Source of the DNA: Wohlfahrtiimonas sp.
Lineage (GTDB): Bacteria > Pseudomonadota > Gammaproteobacteria > Cardiobacteriales > Wohlfahrtiimonadaceae
Direction of reading: 5' to 3'
Assembly (NCBI GenBank): GCA_030149965.1
Contig: JASLHB010000006.1
Coordinates: 1 to 6,197, forward strand
DNA: 6,197 nt
Below the pieces are notes generated by a model. That model did no database searches, was not told the DNA's origin, and saw only the letters and a program-made list of their open reading frames with translations. The stretch's first letter is position 1. Each line of letters starts with the position of its first letter. A program made the translations under genes and the position numbers. This document shows positions 1 to 5,930 of the stretch, in pieces.

Positions 1-531
1 ATTACGGAATTTATTCACTTCATATTTTGGCATTTCATCAGGAATGTCTTTTGCAACACCGCCTGGACGATAATAGAATTGGTGTAAACGCGCGCCTGTT
101 GCCGCTTCACACATATCCATCAAATCTTCACGATCACGGAAGCAGTACAGGAACATACCCATTGCGCCCAAGTCAATACCATGCGCACCCAACCACATTA
201 AGTGATTTTGTAAACGATAGATTTCATCAAACAAAGTGCGGATATATTTCGCACGAATCGGTGCTTCAATGCCCAAAGCTTTCTCGATTGCCAATACATA
301 AACGTGCTCATTACACATACAAGATGAATAATCCATACGATCCATATAGCCAATCGATTGATTGTATGGTTTAGCTTCTGCTAATTTTTCAGTACCACGA
401 TGCAACAATCCAATATGTGGATCAGCACGCATAATGGTTTCGCCATTCATTTCCAAGATCAAACGCAATACACCATGCGCCGCAGGATGCTGAGGACCAA
501 AGTTTAATGTGTAGTTTTCAATATTTGCCAT
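1..531 (-). CDS. nuoD: NADH-quinone oxidoreductase subunit D (partial, N-terminal 177 residues)
   Basis: 49-kDa-type subunit of complex I. It forms, with NuoB, the quinone-reduction chamber at the junction of the peripheral and membrane arms. The frame is open from the ATG at 531 to the window edge, giving 177 residues of a family usually a little over 400, so the C-terminal half lies outside. Visible family motifs are GPQHPAAHGVLR (residues 12-23), PHIGLLHRGTEK (38-49) and GYMDRMDY (61-68). By family knowledge H19 and Y68 match the quinone-headgroup His/Tyr pair (His38/Tyr87 in Thermus Nqo4), and their 49-residue spacing is the same. The start codon shares its A with the nuoC stop (TAATG). 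A strong Shine-Dalgarno AAGAGGAG lies inside the end of nuoC at 540-547, about 8 nt upstream, which suggests translational coupling. NuoD is a stand-alone gene here, not fused to NuoC as in E. coli. Confidence 0.97.
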   Translation of the reverse strand, partial: MANIENYTLNFGPQHPAAHGVLRLILEMNGETIMRADPHIGLLHRGTEKLAEAKPYNQSIGYMDRMDYSSCMCNEHVYVLAIEKALGIEAPIRAKYIRTLFDEIYRLQNHLMWLGAHGIDLGAMGMFLYCFRDREDLMDMCEAATGARLHQFYYRPGGVAKDIPDEMPKYEVNKFRN

Positions 532-1226
532 TAGTTCAGCTCCTCTTTACGAATCACACGAGGGATCACAACTCGAGACTCAATGCTCACTGGCTGATAA
601 ACCACTCTTTCTAACTCTGGGTCATACCAAATTTCCACATGGCCTGTTAATGGGAAATCCTTGCGTAATGGATGTCCAATGAAACCATAGTCAGTTAGGA
701 TACGACGCAAATCAGGATGACCATTAAAAATAATGCCAAATAGATCGAACGCTTCACGCTCAAACCAGTTGGCACTTTTATAAATATCATTCACTGAATC
801 AACGATTGGAAAGTTATCATCTTTCATAAATGTTTTGATGCGAACACGCGCATTACATTGAATAGATAATAGATGATAAACAGCAGCGAAACGATTTGGC
901 ATCTCTGCGTTCTTACGAACGTCATCTAATGATGATTCTTTGCGGCCAACAGATGTTTCATGAACTGCTCGGCTAAAACCATGATTACTTGCCTCGATAT
1001 CCCATTCCGCGATGCCGTAAGCTGCATAATCAACACCACAAACATCCATTAAGTTTTCAAATGGCAATTTGTCGTTGGTATGCAATAACTCCATTGTTTC
1101 ATGTAAATGATCGCTATCAACGATGATGGTCAATTCATTTCTGGCGATCTTGCTTGAAACTATTCGATCACCCAATATAGACGATAATGTCGTCAGAATA
1201 GTTTCTGGTCGTAAAATAACCGACAT
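531..1226 (-). CDS. nuoC: NADH-quinone oxidoreductase subunit C (30-kDa type)
   Basis: Peripheral-arm scaffold subunit of complex I; it binds NuoD and NuoB and carries no cofactor. It has 231 residues. The N-terminal alpha/beta part includes DVCGVDYAAYG (61-71), and YHLLSI (117-122) continues the family fold. The diagnostic C-terminal signature is clear: FEREAFDLFGI (155-165), GHPDLRRILTDYGF (169-182) and GHPLRKDFPLTG (184-195). The end, with QPVSIESRVVIPRV, is the usual tail of the stand-alone form. Residues about 88-110, between GFSRAV and NRFAAVYHLL, form a charged stretch longer than in the compact family members I remember. The ATG is preceded on the minus strand by AGGGGGAG (1230-1237), which overlaps the nuoB stop. 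The gene starts 9 nt after nuoB and overlaps nuoD by one base, so it sits inside a tightly coupled operon. Confidence 0.97.
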   Translation of the reverse strand: MSVILRPETILTTLSSILGDRIVSSKIARNELTIIVDSDHLHETMELLHTNDKLPFENLMDVCGVDYAAYGIAEWDIEASNHGFSRAVHETSVGRKESSLDDVRKNAEMPNRFAAVYHLLSIQCNARVRIKTFMKDDNFPIVDSVNDIYKSANWFEREAFDLFGIIFNGHPDLRRILTDYGFIGHPLRKDFPLTGHVEIWYDPELERVVYQPVSIESRVVIPRVIRKEELN

Positions 1227-1235
1227 TGGCTCCCC

Positions 1236-1721
1236 CTAGCTTAAACGCGCAATCGTACTTGTACGCTTAATCTTCTTATGCAATTGCAAAATACCGTAAA
1301 TCAATGCTTCAGGTGTTGGTGGACAACCTGGCACATAAACATCTACTGGAACAACGCGATCCACACCACGCACAACTGCGTATGAGTAGTGATAATAGCC
1401 CCCGCCATTCGCACATGATCCCATAGATAAAACCCATTTTGGTTCTGGCATCTGATCGTAAACTTTACGCAATGCCACAGCCATTTTATTTGTTAATGTT
1501 CCTGCAACAATCATCAAGTCTGATTGACGTGGAGATGGTCTAAATACAGAGTTACCGAATCGATCTAAATCGTAACGAGCAGCCCCTGTATGCATCATCT
1601 CGATTGCACAACATGCCAAACCAAAAGTTACAGGCCACAATGAACCTGTTCTTGCCCAATTAATCGCGCTGTCTAATGTCGTTGTGACAAAGCCTTTATC
1701 TAAAGCGCCTTCTATTCCCAT
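1236..1721 (-). CDS. nuoB: NADH-quinone oxidoreductase subunit B (PSST type, binds cluster N2)
   Basis: Subunit that holds the terminal [4Fe-4S] cluster N2, which passes electrons to quinone. From the preferred start it has 161 residues, the short alpha/beta/mitochondrial-like form; E. coli NuoB is much longer. The cluster ligands are visible: C37-C38 in GLACCAIEMM, C103 in MGSCANGGG and C133 in VPGCPPTPEA. Other hallmarks are WARTGSLWPVTFG (22-34), FRPSPRQSD (60-68) and YYHYSYAVVRGVD (109-121). I chose the ATG at 1721 because the protein then begins MGIEGALDKGF, as in homologues, and has a good Shine-Dalgarno 7 nt upstream. An in-frame ATG at 1742 would add seven residues (MEERGIR) that are really that ribosome-binding site translated. 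The gene overlaps nuoA by 10 nt. RFGNSVFRPSP (54-64) seems to have one residue more than close relatives, though E. coli has equal length here. Confidence 0.97.
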   Translation of the reverse strand: MGIEGALDKGFVTTTLDSAINWARTGSLWPVTFGLACCAIEMMHTGAARYDLDRFGNSVFRPSPRQSDLMIVAGTLTNKMAVALRKVYDQMPEPKWVLSMGSCANGGGYYHYSYAVVRGVDRVVPVDVYVPGCPPTPEALIYGILQLHKKIKRTSTIARLS

Positions 1722-2065
1722 TCTAATGCCCCTTTCTTCCACTCATATGCAAATCCCACAACAAGCAAGAATAAGAAAACTGAAACAGCCGCAATACCAA
1801 CCATTCCAACCTCACGCCACACAACTGCCCAAGGGATTAAAAATGCTAATTCTAAATCGAACACTATAAATAAAATCGCCACTAGATAGAATCTAACGTC
1901 AAACTTCATTCGAGCATCTTCAAATGCTTCAAAACCACACTCATAAGGTGAAAGTTTTTCAACACTATCTTTTTTAGGAGATAGGAAATAACCTAAGGCA
2001 ACTAAGATTATTCCGAAGATGAGGCTGAACCCAATAAATACCAGTACTGGTAAATAATCCATCAT
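1712..2065 (-). CDS. nuoA: NADH-quinone oxidoreductase subunit A (ND3 type)
   Basis: Small inner-membrane subunit of complex I, equivalent to mitochondrial ND3, placed near the quinone channel entrance. It has 117 residues, the normal size. Three hydrophobic segments at about 5-28, 60-81 and 88-107 match the three-helix family fold. The long loop between helices 1 and 2 carries the signature KLSPYECGFEAFEDARMKFDVR (given in two parts: 37-48 and 49-58) with C43, the ND3-loop cysteine. Helix 2 holds the conserved acidic pair D70 and E72 in FDLELAF. The C-terminal YEWKKGALEWE is typical of the beta-type form. Two ATG codons lie in tandem; the first (2065) sits 8 nt from AGAGGA (2074-2079) and is preferred. 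It is the first gene of the nuo operon, divergent from the amidohydrolase. It overlaps nuoB by 10 nt. Confidence 0.98.
   Translation of the reverse strand: MMDYLPVLVFIGFSLIFGIILVALGYFLSPKKDSVEKLSPYECGFEAFEDARMKFDVRFYLVAILFIVFDLELAFLIPWAVVWREVGMVGIAAVSVFLFLLVVGFAYEWKKGALEWE
1729..1735 (-). promoter_or_regulatory. Ribosome-binding site of nuoB, inside the end of nuoA
   Basis: AAAGGGG on the minus strand, 7 nt before the ATG at 1721 and inside the last codons of nuoA. Its position decides the nuoB start: the upstream in-frame ATG at 1742 would place this site inside the coding region. It also suggests that nuoB translation follows nuoA translation by coupling or reinitiation. Confidence 0.8.
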
Positions 2066-2127
2066 AGCGATTATCCTCTTCTAATAAATATCAATTTTTG
2101 GTGGCAAGTATGCCTTGTAAAAAACTT

Positions 2128-2136
2128 TGCTATAAC
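2128..2136 (+). promoter_or_regulatory. Candidate extended -10 promoter for the amidohydrolase gene
   Basis: TGCTATAAC contains a TGn extension followed by TATAAC, five of six to the -10 consensus. No good -35 lies 16-18 nt upstream (around 2108-2114), which extended -10 promoters tolerate. The start point would be near 2143, giving a leader of roughly 115 nt. A second, closer -10 candidate is TATAGT at 2219-2224, also without a clear -35. The divergent nuo and amidohydrolase promoters would overlap or nearly so, which allows cross-talk between them. Confidence 0.35.
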
Positions 2137-2165
2137 ATAAAAAGCTTTTATCAGGCTAATTGCTT

Positions 2166-2194
2166 ATATTAATTGTAACCAAGAAAGCATTCAA
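2166..2194 (-). promoter_or_regulatory. Candidate sigma-70 promoter for the nuo operon
   Basis: On the minus strand TTGAAT (2189-2194) and TAATAT (2166-2171) are separated by 17 nt. Each matches consensus at four of six positions. This would start transcription near 2159, leaving a leader of about 95 nt before nuoA. It is the best-spaced pair I found on this strand of the 193-nt divergent region, but AT-rich DNA gives such matches easily. TTGCCA with TTAGAA closer to the gene is a weaker alternative. Confidence 0.3.
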
Positions 2195-2243
2195 CTCTTT
2201 CGGTTTTTCACGGTACCATATAGTAACAGAAAATAACTCAATT

Positions 2244-2248
2244 AGGAG
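2244..2248 (+). promoter_or_regulatory. Ribosome-binding site of the amidohydrolase
   Basis: AGGAG, 10 nt before the ATG at 2259. It fixes the start. The frame stays open upstream to a TTG at 2160, but that TTG has no Shine-Dalgarno and would add 33 residues unlike any amidohydrolase N-terminus. Confidence 0.8.
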
Positions 2249-2258
2249 CGAGTACAAG

Positions 2259-3455
2259 ATGTCCTTACACTTTCTAGACGAAAATCAAGAAACAATCCTT
2301 TGGTTCCAAAAGCATGAAAATGACTTCATCCAAATACGTCAATTTTTTCATGCAAACCCTGAATTATCTAAAAAAGAGTTCGCAACAACTGACAAAATCA
2401 ATGAGCTACTTGAATCATGGGGCATAAAAACTGATCGTTCTCTTTTAGAAACAGGTGTAATTGCCCTCATTAAAAAAGGTTTTAGCACAAAAAGAATTGG
2501 CTTACGCGCGGATATTGATGCACTACCAATTGACGAAAACACTGATCTAACATATAAATCAAAAAAAGCAGGGATAATGCATGCATGTGGTCATGATGGT
2601 CATTTAACGACACTTTTGTTCGCAGCGAAGTACTTACAAGAAACAGCTGATTTTGATGGAGAAATTTTATTAATTTTCCAACCTAACGAAGAAGATAGCG
2701 CAGGAGCACGTGATCTCATCGAAGCTGGGCTTTTCAAAAAGTATCCTGTGGATGCAGTTTATGCAATGCATAATTTCCCAGGCGCTGATGTTGGCTCACT
2801 TTTAATTTGTGATGGCCCACAAATGGCTGGCACCGTGAGTATTGAGATCGATATTCATGGCATTGGCTGTCATGCAGCACATCCTTACAAAGGTGTTGAT
2901 CCAATTGTTACTGCAGCACAAGTGATTGTTGCATTACAATCTATTCCAACTCGTAATATGGCAGCAACAGATAGTGTCATTATTACTATAGGAAGTATTC
3001 ATGGCGGCACCGCTCACAATATTATCCCAGAAACAGTTAAACTCACTGGAACATTACGTTATTTTGATCCTAAAATTCGCGAAGTAACCAAAAAGCGTAT
3101 TCACGAAATCACGGAAGGCATCTGTGCTGCATTTGGCGCACGCGCTGATGTTCGTTTAGTGGATGGTTACATCGCAACCGTCAATCATACAAAAGAAACT
3201 GAAATTGCATTAAAAGCAGCACAAACTATTTTCAAACCAGAAGCAATTTCTACTGAAAAAACGCCTTCTATGGGTGCAGAAGACTTTGGTTTCATGTTGG
3301 CAGATCAGAAAGGTGCTTATTTTTACATGGGCAACGGACCTGATTCATCCACCAATAAACTCCATAATGCAGGTTTCGATTTCAATGATCACAACTTATT
3401 ATATGGTGGTGTTTATTGGTCAGTGCTGGCTCAATATTATTTGGATAACGTTTAA
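2259..3455 (+). CDS. M20D-family metal-dependent amidohydrolase (hippurate / N-acyl-amino-acid hydrolase-like)
   Basis: Probably a cytosolic dinuclear-metal hydrolase that cleaves an N-acyl or amide bond of an acyl-amino-acid-like substrate; the exact substrate cannot be read from sequence. It has 398 residues, normal for the family, with no signal peptide. Motifs in order: GLRADIDALPIDE (81-93), HACGHDGH (108-115), FQPNEE (140-145), AMHNFPG (169-175), the lid-domain start GIGCHAAHPYKGVDP (201-215), GGTAHNIIPE, and MGAEDFGF (338-345) with LHN (368-370). By comparison with plant ILL2-type enzymes the metal ligands should be C110, H112, E145, H171 and H369, and E144 the catalytic base; all are present. 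Unusual points are N143 where Ala or Gly is common, and C204/H208 where GGHAAMP is common. It is divergent from nuoA and 60 nt ahead of the DUF4124 gene with no terminator between. Candidate functions include a hippuricase, an acetyldiaminopimelate deacetylase-like enzyme or an aminoacylase; no choice is possible here. Confidence 0.93.
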   Translation: MSLHFLDENQETILWFQKHENDFIQIRQFFHANPELSKKEFATTDKINELLESWGIKTDRSLLETGVIALIKKGFSTKRIGLRADIDALPIDENTDLTYKSKKAGIMHACGHDGHLTTLLFAAKYLQETADFDGEILLIFQPNEEDSAGARDLIEAGLFKKYPVDAVYAMHNFPGADVGSLLICDGPQMAGTVSIEIDIHGIGCHAAHPYKGVDPIVTAAQVIVALQSIPTRNMAATDSVIITIGSIHGGTAHNIIPETVKLTGTLRYFDPKIREVTKKRIHEITEGICAAFGARADVRLVDGYIATVNHTKETEIALKAAQTIFKPEAISTEKTPSMGAEDFGFMLADQKGAYFYMGNGPDSSTNKLHNAGFDFNDHNLLYGGVYWSVLAQYYLDNV

Positions 3456-3470
3456 TTTTAATAGTATGAT
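3441..3470 (+). promoter_or_regulatory. Weak candidate promoter for the DUF4124 gene
   Basis: TATGAT (3465-3470) matches the -10 consensus at five of six positions. TTGGAT (3441-3446), 18 nt upstream and inside the end of the amidohydrolase gene, is a poor -35 with three matches. Transcription would begin about 3477, roughly 40 nt before the start codon, and the 16-bp dyad at 3466-3481 would cover the -10 to +1 region. Read-through from the amidohydrolase is the alternative source of transcript. Confidence 0.3.
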
Positions 3471-3481
3471 AAAATTATCAT
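3466..3481 (+). repeat. 16-bp AT-rich inverted repeat, possible operator
   Basis: Perfect 7-bp arms ATGATAA and TTATCAT around a central AA. The two-base centre is too small for an RNA hairpin loop at full pairing, and no T-run follows, so it is not a terminator. Its place over the -10 hexamer of the candidate promoter would suit a DNA-binding repressor. The half-sites resemble those of a Fur box, but the spacing is one base shorter than the usual 7-1-7 arrangement. Confidence 0.4.
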
Positions 3482-3515
3482 CACTTATATATTAATGACT
3501 AAATAGCTAACTATT

Positions 3516-4022
3516 ATGAAAAAAACTCTATATTTCTGCATGCTATTCACCGCCGCATCTACTGTAGCGCAAGCTCAGCAAATGTATCGTTGGACAGATA
3601 GCCAAGGTGTTGTTCACTACACAGAATACGCACCAGATGAAGCGCGTCAACAAATTTTGAATTTTGATAAAGATCAGCCCAGACCTGATTACTCAACCCC
3701 AGATGTAAAAAAACTGGATATGATGCAGACCACTCAAGCGGTTTTGGTTGAAATTGAAGAAAAGCAAAATTTTGATCCCACTGATAGGAAAAGTCTCAAT
3801 AAAGGTTCTACAATTACAGCAGAAGCTTTAAATCCAACCGAAATGACTTATTGCCAAATCATCAATAAAAACCTAGAGACATTCACAGCTCTAGAAAATG
3901 GTGAATTTGATCAATTATTATTAGTGGCTCAATCAGGCACTCAGTCACGCATTTCCCCGGAACATATTCAAGATCAATACAAGACTACAATAGATAATTT
4001 AGAGAAATATTGTTTACAATAG
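3516..4022 (+). CDS. Exported DUF4124-domain protein of unknown function
   Basis: A 168-residue protein. A Sec signal peptide is evident: a basic MKKT start, a hydrophobic stretch (about 5-18) and a likely cut after AQA (18-20), so the mature protein should be periplasmic or surface-exposed. There is no lipobox, so C8 is not a lipidation site. The DUF4124 signature follows at once: MYRWTDSQGVVHYTEYAPDE (23-42), a WW-like beta hairpin found in many proteobacterial envelope proteins. A polar, low-complexity middle part leads to a helical C-terminal section starting at TYCQIINKNLETF and ending EKYCLQ; its two cysteines, C113 and C166, are the only ones in the mature chain and could form a disulfide. 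The function is not known and I do not infer one. No clear Shine-Dalgarno precedes the ATG, so expression may be modest or aided by the amidohydrolase 60 nt upstream. A strong terminator follows. Confidence 0.87.
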   Translation: MKKTLYFCMLFTAASTVAQAQQMYRWTDSQGVVHYTEYAPDEARQQILNFDKDQPRPDYSTPDVKKLDMMQTTQAVLVEIEEKQNFDPTDRKSLNKGSTITAEALNPTEMTYCQIINKNLETFTALENGEFDQLLLVAQSGTQSRISPEHIQDQYKTTIDNLEKYCLQ

Positions 4023-4042
4023 TCTGCGTTTAGTTCTATATA
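4013..4042 (+). promoter_or_regulatory. Candidate proS promoter overlapping the DUF4124 stop and the terminator
   Basis: TTTACA (4013-4018) and TATATA (4037-4042) are separated by 18 nt; the -35 matches consensus at five of six positions. The start point would fall near 4049, inside the left arm of the terminator stem (4045-4054). Transcripts from it would carry only part of the left arm and should escape termination. Only 27 nt lie between the terminator and proS, which leaves little room for a promoter after it. Confidence 0.4.
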
Positions 4043-4044
4043 TC

Positions 4045-4071
4045 AATGGAGCGCTGGCGCTCCATTTTTTT
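4045..4071 (+). terminator. Rho-independent terminator after the DUF4124 gene
   Basis: Perfect inverted repeat AATGGAGCGC (4045-4054) and GCGCTCCATT (4057-4066). Realistically it forms a 9-bp stem with a CTGG loop, followed by seven T (4065-4071). There is no T-run on the opposite strand, so it works in the plus direction only. It ends the possible amidohydrolase-DUF4124 transcript. Confidence 0.92.
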
Positions 4072-4098
4072 GTCACACTTTTTCTGAGAAAGCCACAT

Positions 4099-5805
4099 AT
4101 GAAAACCTCTCACTTTCCATTGAGTACCACTAAGGAATTCCCAAAAGATGCTGAGATTATCTCACATCAGTTAATGATCAAATCAGGCATGATTCGCCGT
4201 TTAGCTTCTGGCTTATACACTTGGTCGCCGTTAGGTTTACGTGTTTTACATAAAGTTGAAAATGTTGTTCGTGAAGAAATGAACAAATCAGGTAGCTTAG
4301 AATTATTAATGCCTTCTGTAATTCCTGCTGAACTATGGAAAGAAACTGGTCGTTGGGACCAATTTGGCAAACAATTATTAACGTTAAAAGATCGTCATGA
4401 AAATGATTATTGCTTAGGTCCAACGCATGAAGAAGCAATCACAGACTTCGCGCGCCAAGAATTGAAAAGCTATCGTCAGTTACCAATCAGCTTTTATCAA
4501 ATTCAATGGAAATTCCGTGATGAAATTCGCCCACGTTTCGGTGTAATGCGTTCACGCGAATTTTTGATGAAAGATGCTTATTCATTCCATATCGATGCAG
4601 CATCATTGGAAGCTGAATACCAAAATATGTACCGCACATATTCTGCGATTTTTGATCGCTTGCAATTGGAATATCGCGCAGTATTGGCAGATTCAGGCGC
4701 AATCGGCGGTGATCGCTCACAAGAATTCCACGTATTAGCTGATTCAGGTGAAGATGCGATTGTAATTTCTACAGAATCTACATACGCAGCAAACATTGAA
4801 CGTGCTGAAACAAATGCAGGTGCAAAATATGCAGCACCACAACAAGCATTTGAAAAAGTGGCAACACCAAATGCACGTACAGTAGAAGATGTTGCAAAGC
4901 AGTTAAATGTACCCATTGCTAAAATCACTAAAACATTAATTGTTCATGCAGAAGACGGTAGCTTAATTGCAATCTGCTTGCGTGGCGATCATTCATTGAA
5001 TGAAGTGAAAGCAGGCAACTTTAAAGGCATTGCAAACCCTGTAGTATTCGCAACAGATGCTGAAATCGTTGAGAAATTAGGTGTTTCACCTGGCTCAATC
5101 GGCCCTGTGAATTTACCAATTCCAGTATTGTTTGATCACGCACTATATTCAGAAAGTGATTTCATCTGTGGCGCGAATGAAAATGGCTTCCATTATGTTG
5201 GCGTAAACTTTGAACGTGACTTACCATTTGCAGGCACACACGATTTCCGTAATATCGAAGAAGGTGACATTTCCCCAGACGGACAAGGAACGGTCAAGTT
5301 TATTCGCGGGATCGAAGTTGGCCACATTTTCCAATTGGGTAGCAAGTACAGTACTGCGATGAATGCTTCGGTTGTGAATGAAAATGGCGAACAAACTTTC
5401 ATGGAAATGGGTTGTTATGGTATCGGCGTAACACGTATTGTTGCTTCTGCAATTGAACAATCTCATGACGATAAAGGTATTATTTGGCCAGACGCAATGG
5501 CACCATTTAAATTATCTTTAATTCCAATGAACTATCACAAATCAGAAGTTGTGAAAGAATTGGCAGATAAATTGTATAAAGAGTTCTTAGCATTAGGCGT
5601 TGAAGTATTATTGGAAGATCGCGACATTCGCCCAGGCAATGCGTTCAATGATCATGAATTAATCGGCGTTCCACATCGCTTAGTCATTGGTGAGCGCGGC
5701 TTGAAAAACAATGAATTGGAATACAAAGGCCGTAAAGATGCAGAAAGCACATTTATTCCTGTAGATTCTGCGGTTGAATTCATCATGAATCAATTGAAGA
5801 AATAA
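4099..5805 (+). CDS. proS: Prolyl-tRNA synthetase (bacterial type with INS editing domain)
   Basis: Cytosolic class II aminoacyl-tRNA synthetase that charges tRNA-Pro and, in this family, clears mischarged Ala-tRNA-Pro in cis. It has 568 residues, close to the 572 of E. coli. The N-terminus MKTSHFPLSTTKE and SGLYTWSPLGLRVL (37-50) are typical, which supports the ATG at 4099. Catalytic signatures: LGPTHEE (106-112), motif 2 FRDEIRPRFGVMRSREF (139-155) and motif 3 GCYGIGVTR (438-446). The INS editing domain lies between them at about 224-407. It contains ITKTL (276-280) with K278 at the place of the E. coli editing lysine K279, GSIGP (332-336), and FHYVGVNFERDL with H365. The anticodon-binding domain follows, with LEDRDIRPGNAFNDHELIGVPHR read as 505-527. 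The Shine-Dalgarno GAGAAAG (4086-4092) is weak. Its own terminator follows and the gene is convergent with tsf. Confidence 0.98.
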   Translation: MKTSHFPLSTTKEFPKDAEIISHQLMIKSGMIRRLASGLYTWSPLGLRVLHKVENVVREEMNKSGSLELLMPSVIPAELWKETGRWDQFGKQLLTLKDRHENDYCLGPTHEEAITDFARQELKSYRQLPISFYQIQWKFRDEIRPRFGVMRSREFLMKDAYSFHIDAASLEAEYQNMYRTYSAIFDRLQLEYRAVLADSGAIGGDRSQEFHVLADSGEDAIVISTESTYAANIERAETNAGAKYAAPQQAFEKVATPNARTVEDVAKQLNVPIAKITKTLIVHAEDGSLIAICLRGDHSLNEVKAGNFKGIANPVVFATDAEIVEKLGVSPGSIGPVNLPIPVLFDHALYSESDFICGANENGFHYVGVNFERDLPFAGTHDFRNIEEGDISPDGQGTVKFIRGIEVGHIFQLGSKYSTAMNASVVNENGEQTFMEMGCYGIGVTRIVASAIEQSHDDKGIIWPDAMAPFKLSLIPMNYHKSEVVKELADKLYKEFLALGVEVLLEDRDIRPGNAFNDHELIGVPHRLVIGERGLKNNELEYKGRKDAESTFIPVDSAVEFIMNQLKK

Positions 5806-5839
5806 TCTCCACAGATTAGCTTTCAATCATTAACATAAG

Positions 5840-5871
5840 ATCCTGCCCTGCTTTGCTCGGCAGGATTTTTT
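5840..5871 (+). terminator. Rho-independent terminator of proS
   Basis: Stem ATCCTGCC (5840-5847) with GGCAGGAT (5859-5866), eight pairs, around an 11-nt loop that can form a small inner GC/GC pairing. Six T (5866-5871) follow. It lies 34 nt after the proS stop and lacks a T-run on the minus strand. Confidence 0.9.
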
Positions 5872-5893
5872 ATATCCTATAAAGTTAGGCAAT

Positions 5894-5920
5894 AAAAAAG
5901 CGCCTGAATGATCAGACGCT
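5894..5920 (-). terminator. Rho-independent terminator of tsf
   Basis: On the minus strand AGCGTCTGA (5920-5912) pairs with TCAGGCGCT (5907-5899): nine pairs including one G-U, with a four-base loop. It is followed by six T (5899-5894, A on the plus strand). It lies about 30 nt after the tsf stop, beyond a second AT-rich hairpin. Confidence 0.88.
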
Positions 5921-5930
5921 CTTTGTTCGC

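Noticed and set aside
27..374. Plus-strand open frame of 115 codons under nuoD
   Set aside because: The minus strand over the same bases encodes unmistakable NuoD motifs without interruption. The plus frame gives a His/Pro/Ser-rich product with no family resemblance and no ribosome-binding site.
2103..2114. Imperfect dyad GGCA-AGTA-TGCC upstream of nuoA as an operator
   Set aside because: Arms of only four bases are expected by chance.
2140..2149. 10-bp palindrome AAAAGCTTTT in the divergent region
   Set aside because: It is short, low in complexity and has no loop; it contains a simple AGCT core in A/T runs. No support as a binding site.
2160..2258. TTG-initiated 33-residue N-terminal extension of the amidohydrolase
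   Set aside because: It lacks a Shine-Dalgarno and is not like the family, while the ATG at 2259 has AGGAG at a workable spacing and gives a normal length.
3466..3481. Fur box
   Set aside because: The half-sites look similar, but the dyad is 14 bp in its core rather than the 15 bp 7-1-7 form, and neither neighbour has an evident iron role. It is kept only as an unassigned dyad.
3495..3506. Three-codon mini-frame ATG ACT AAA TAG just before the DUF4124 gene, as a possible regulatory leader
   Set aside because: There is no Shine-Dalgarno, and such short frames are expected by chance in AT-rich DNA.
4167..4928. Several overlapping minus-strand frames inside proS
   Set aside because: They are antisense to conserved ProRS sequence, compete with one another for the same bases, and have no family features.
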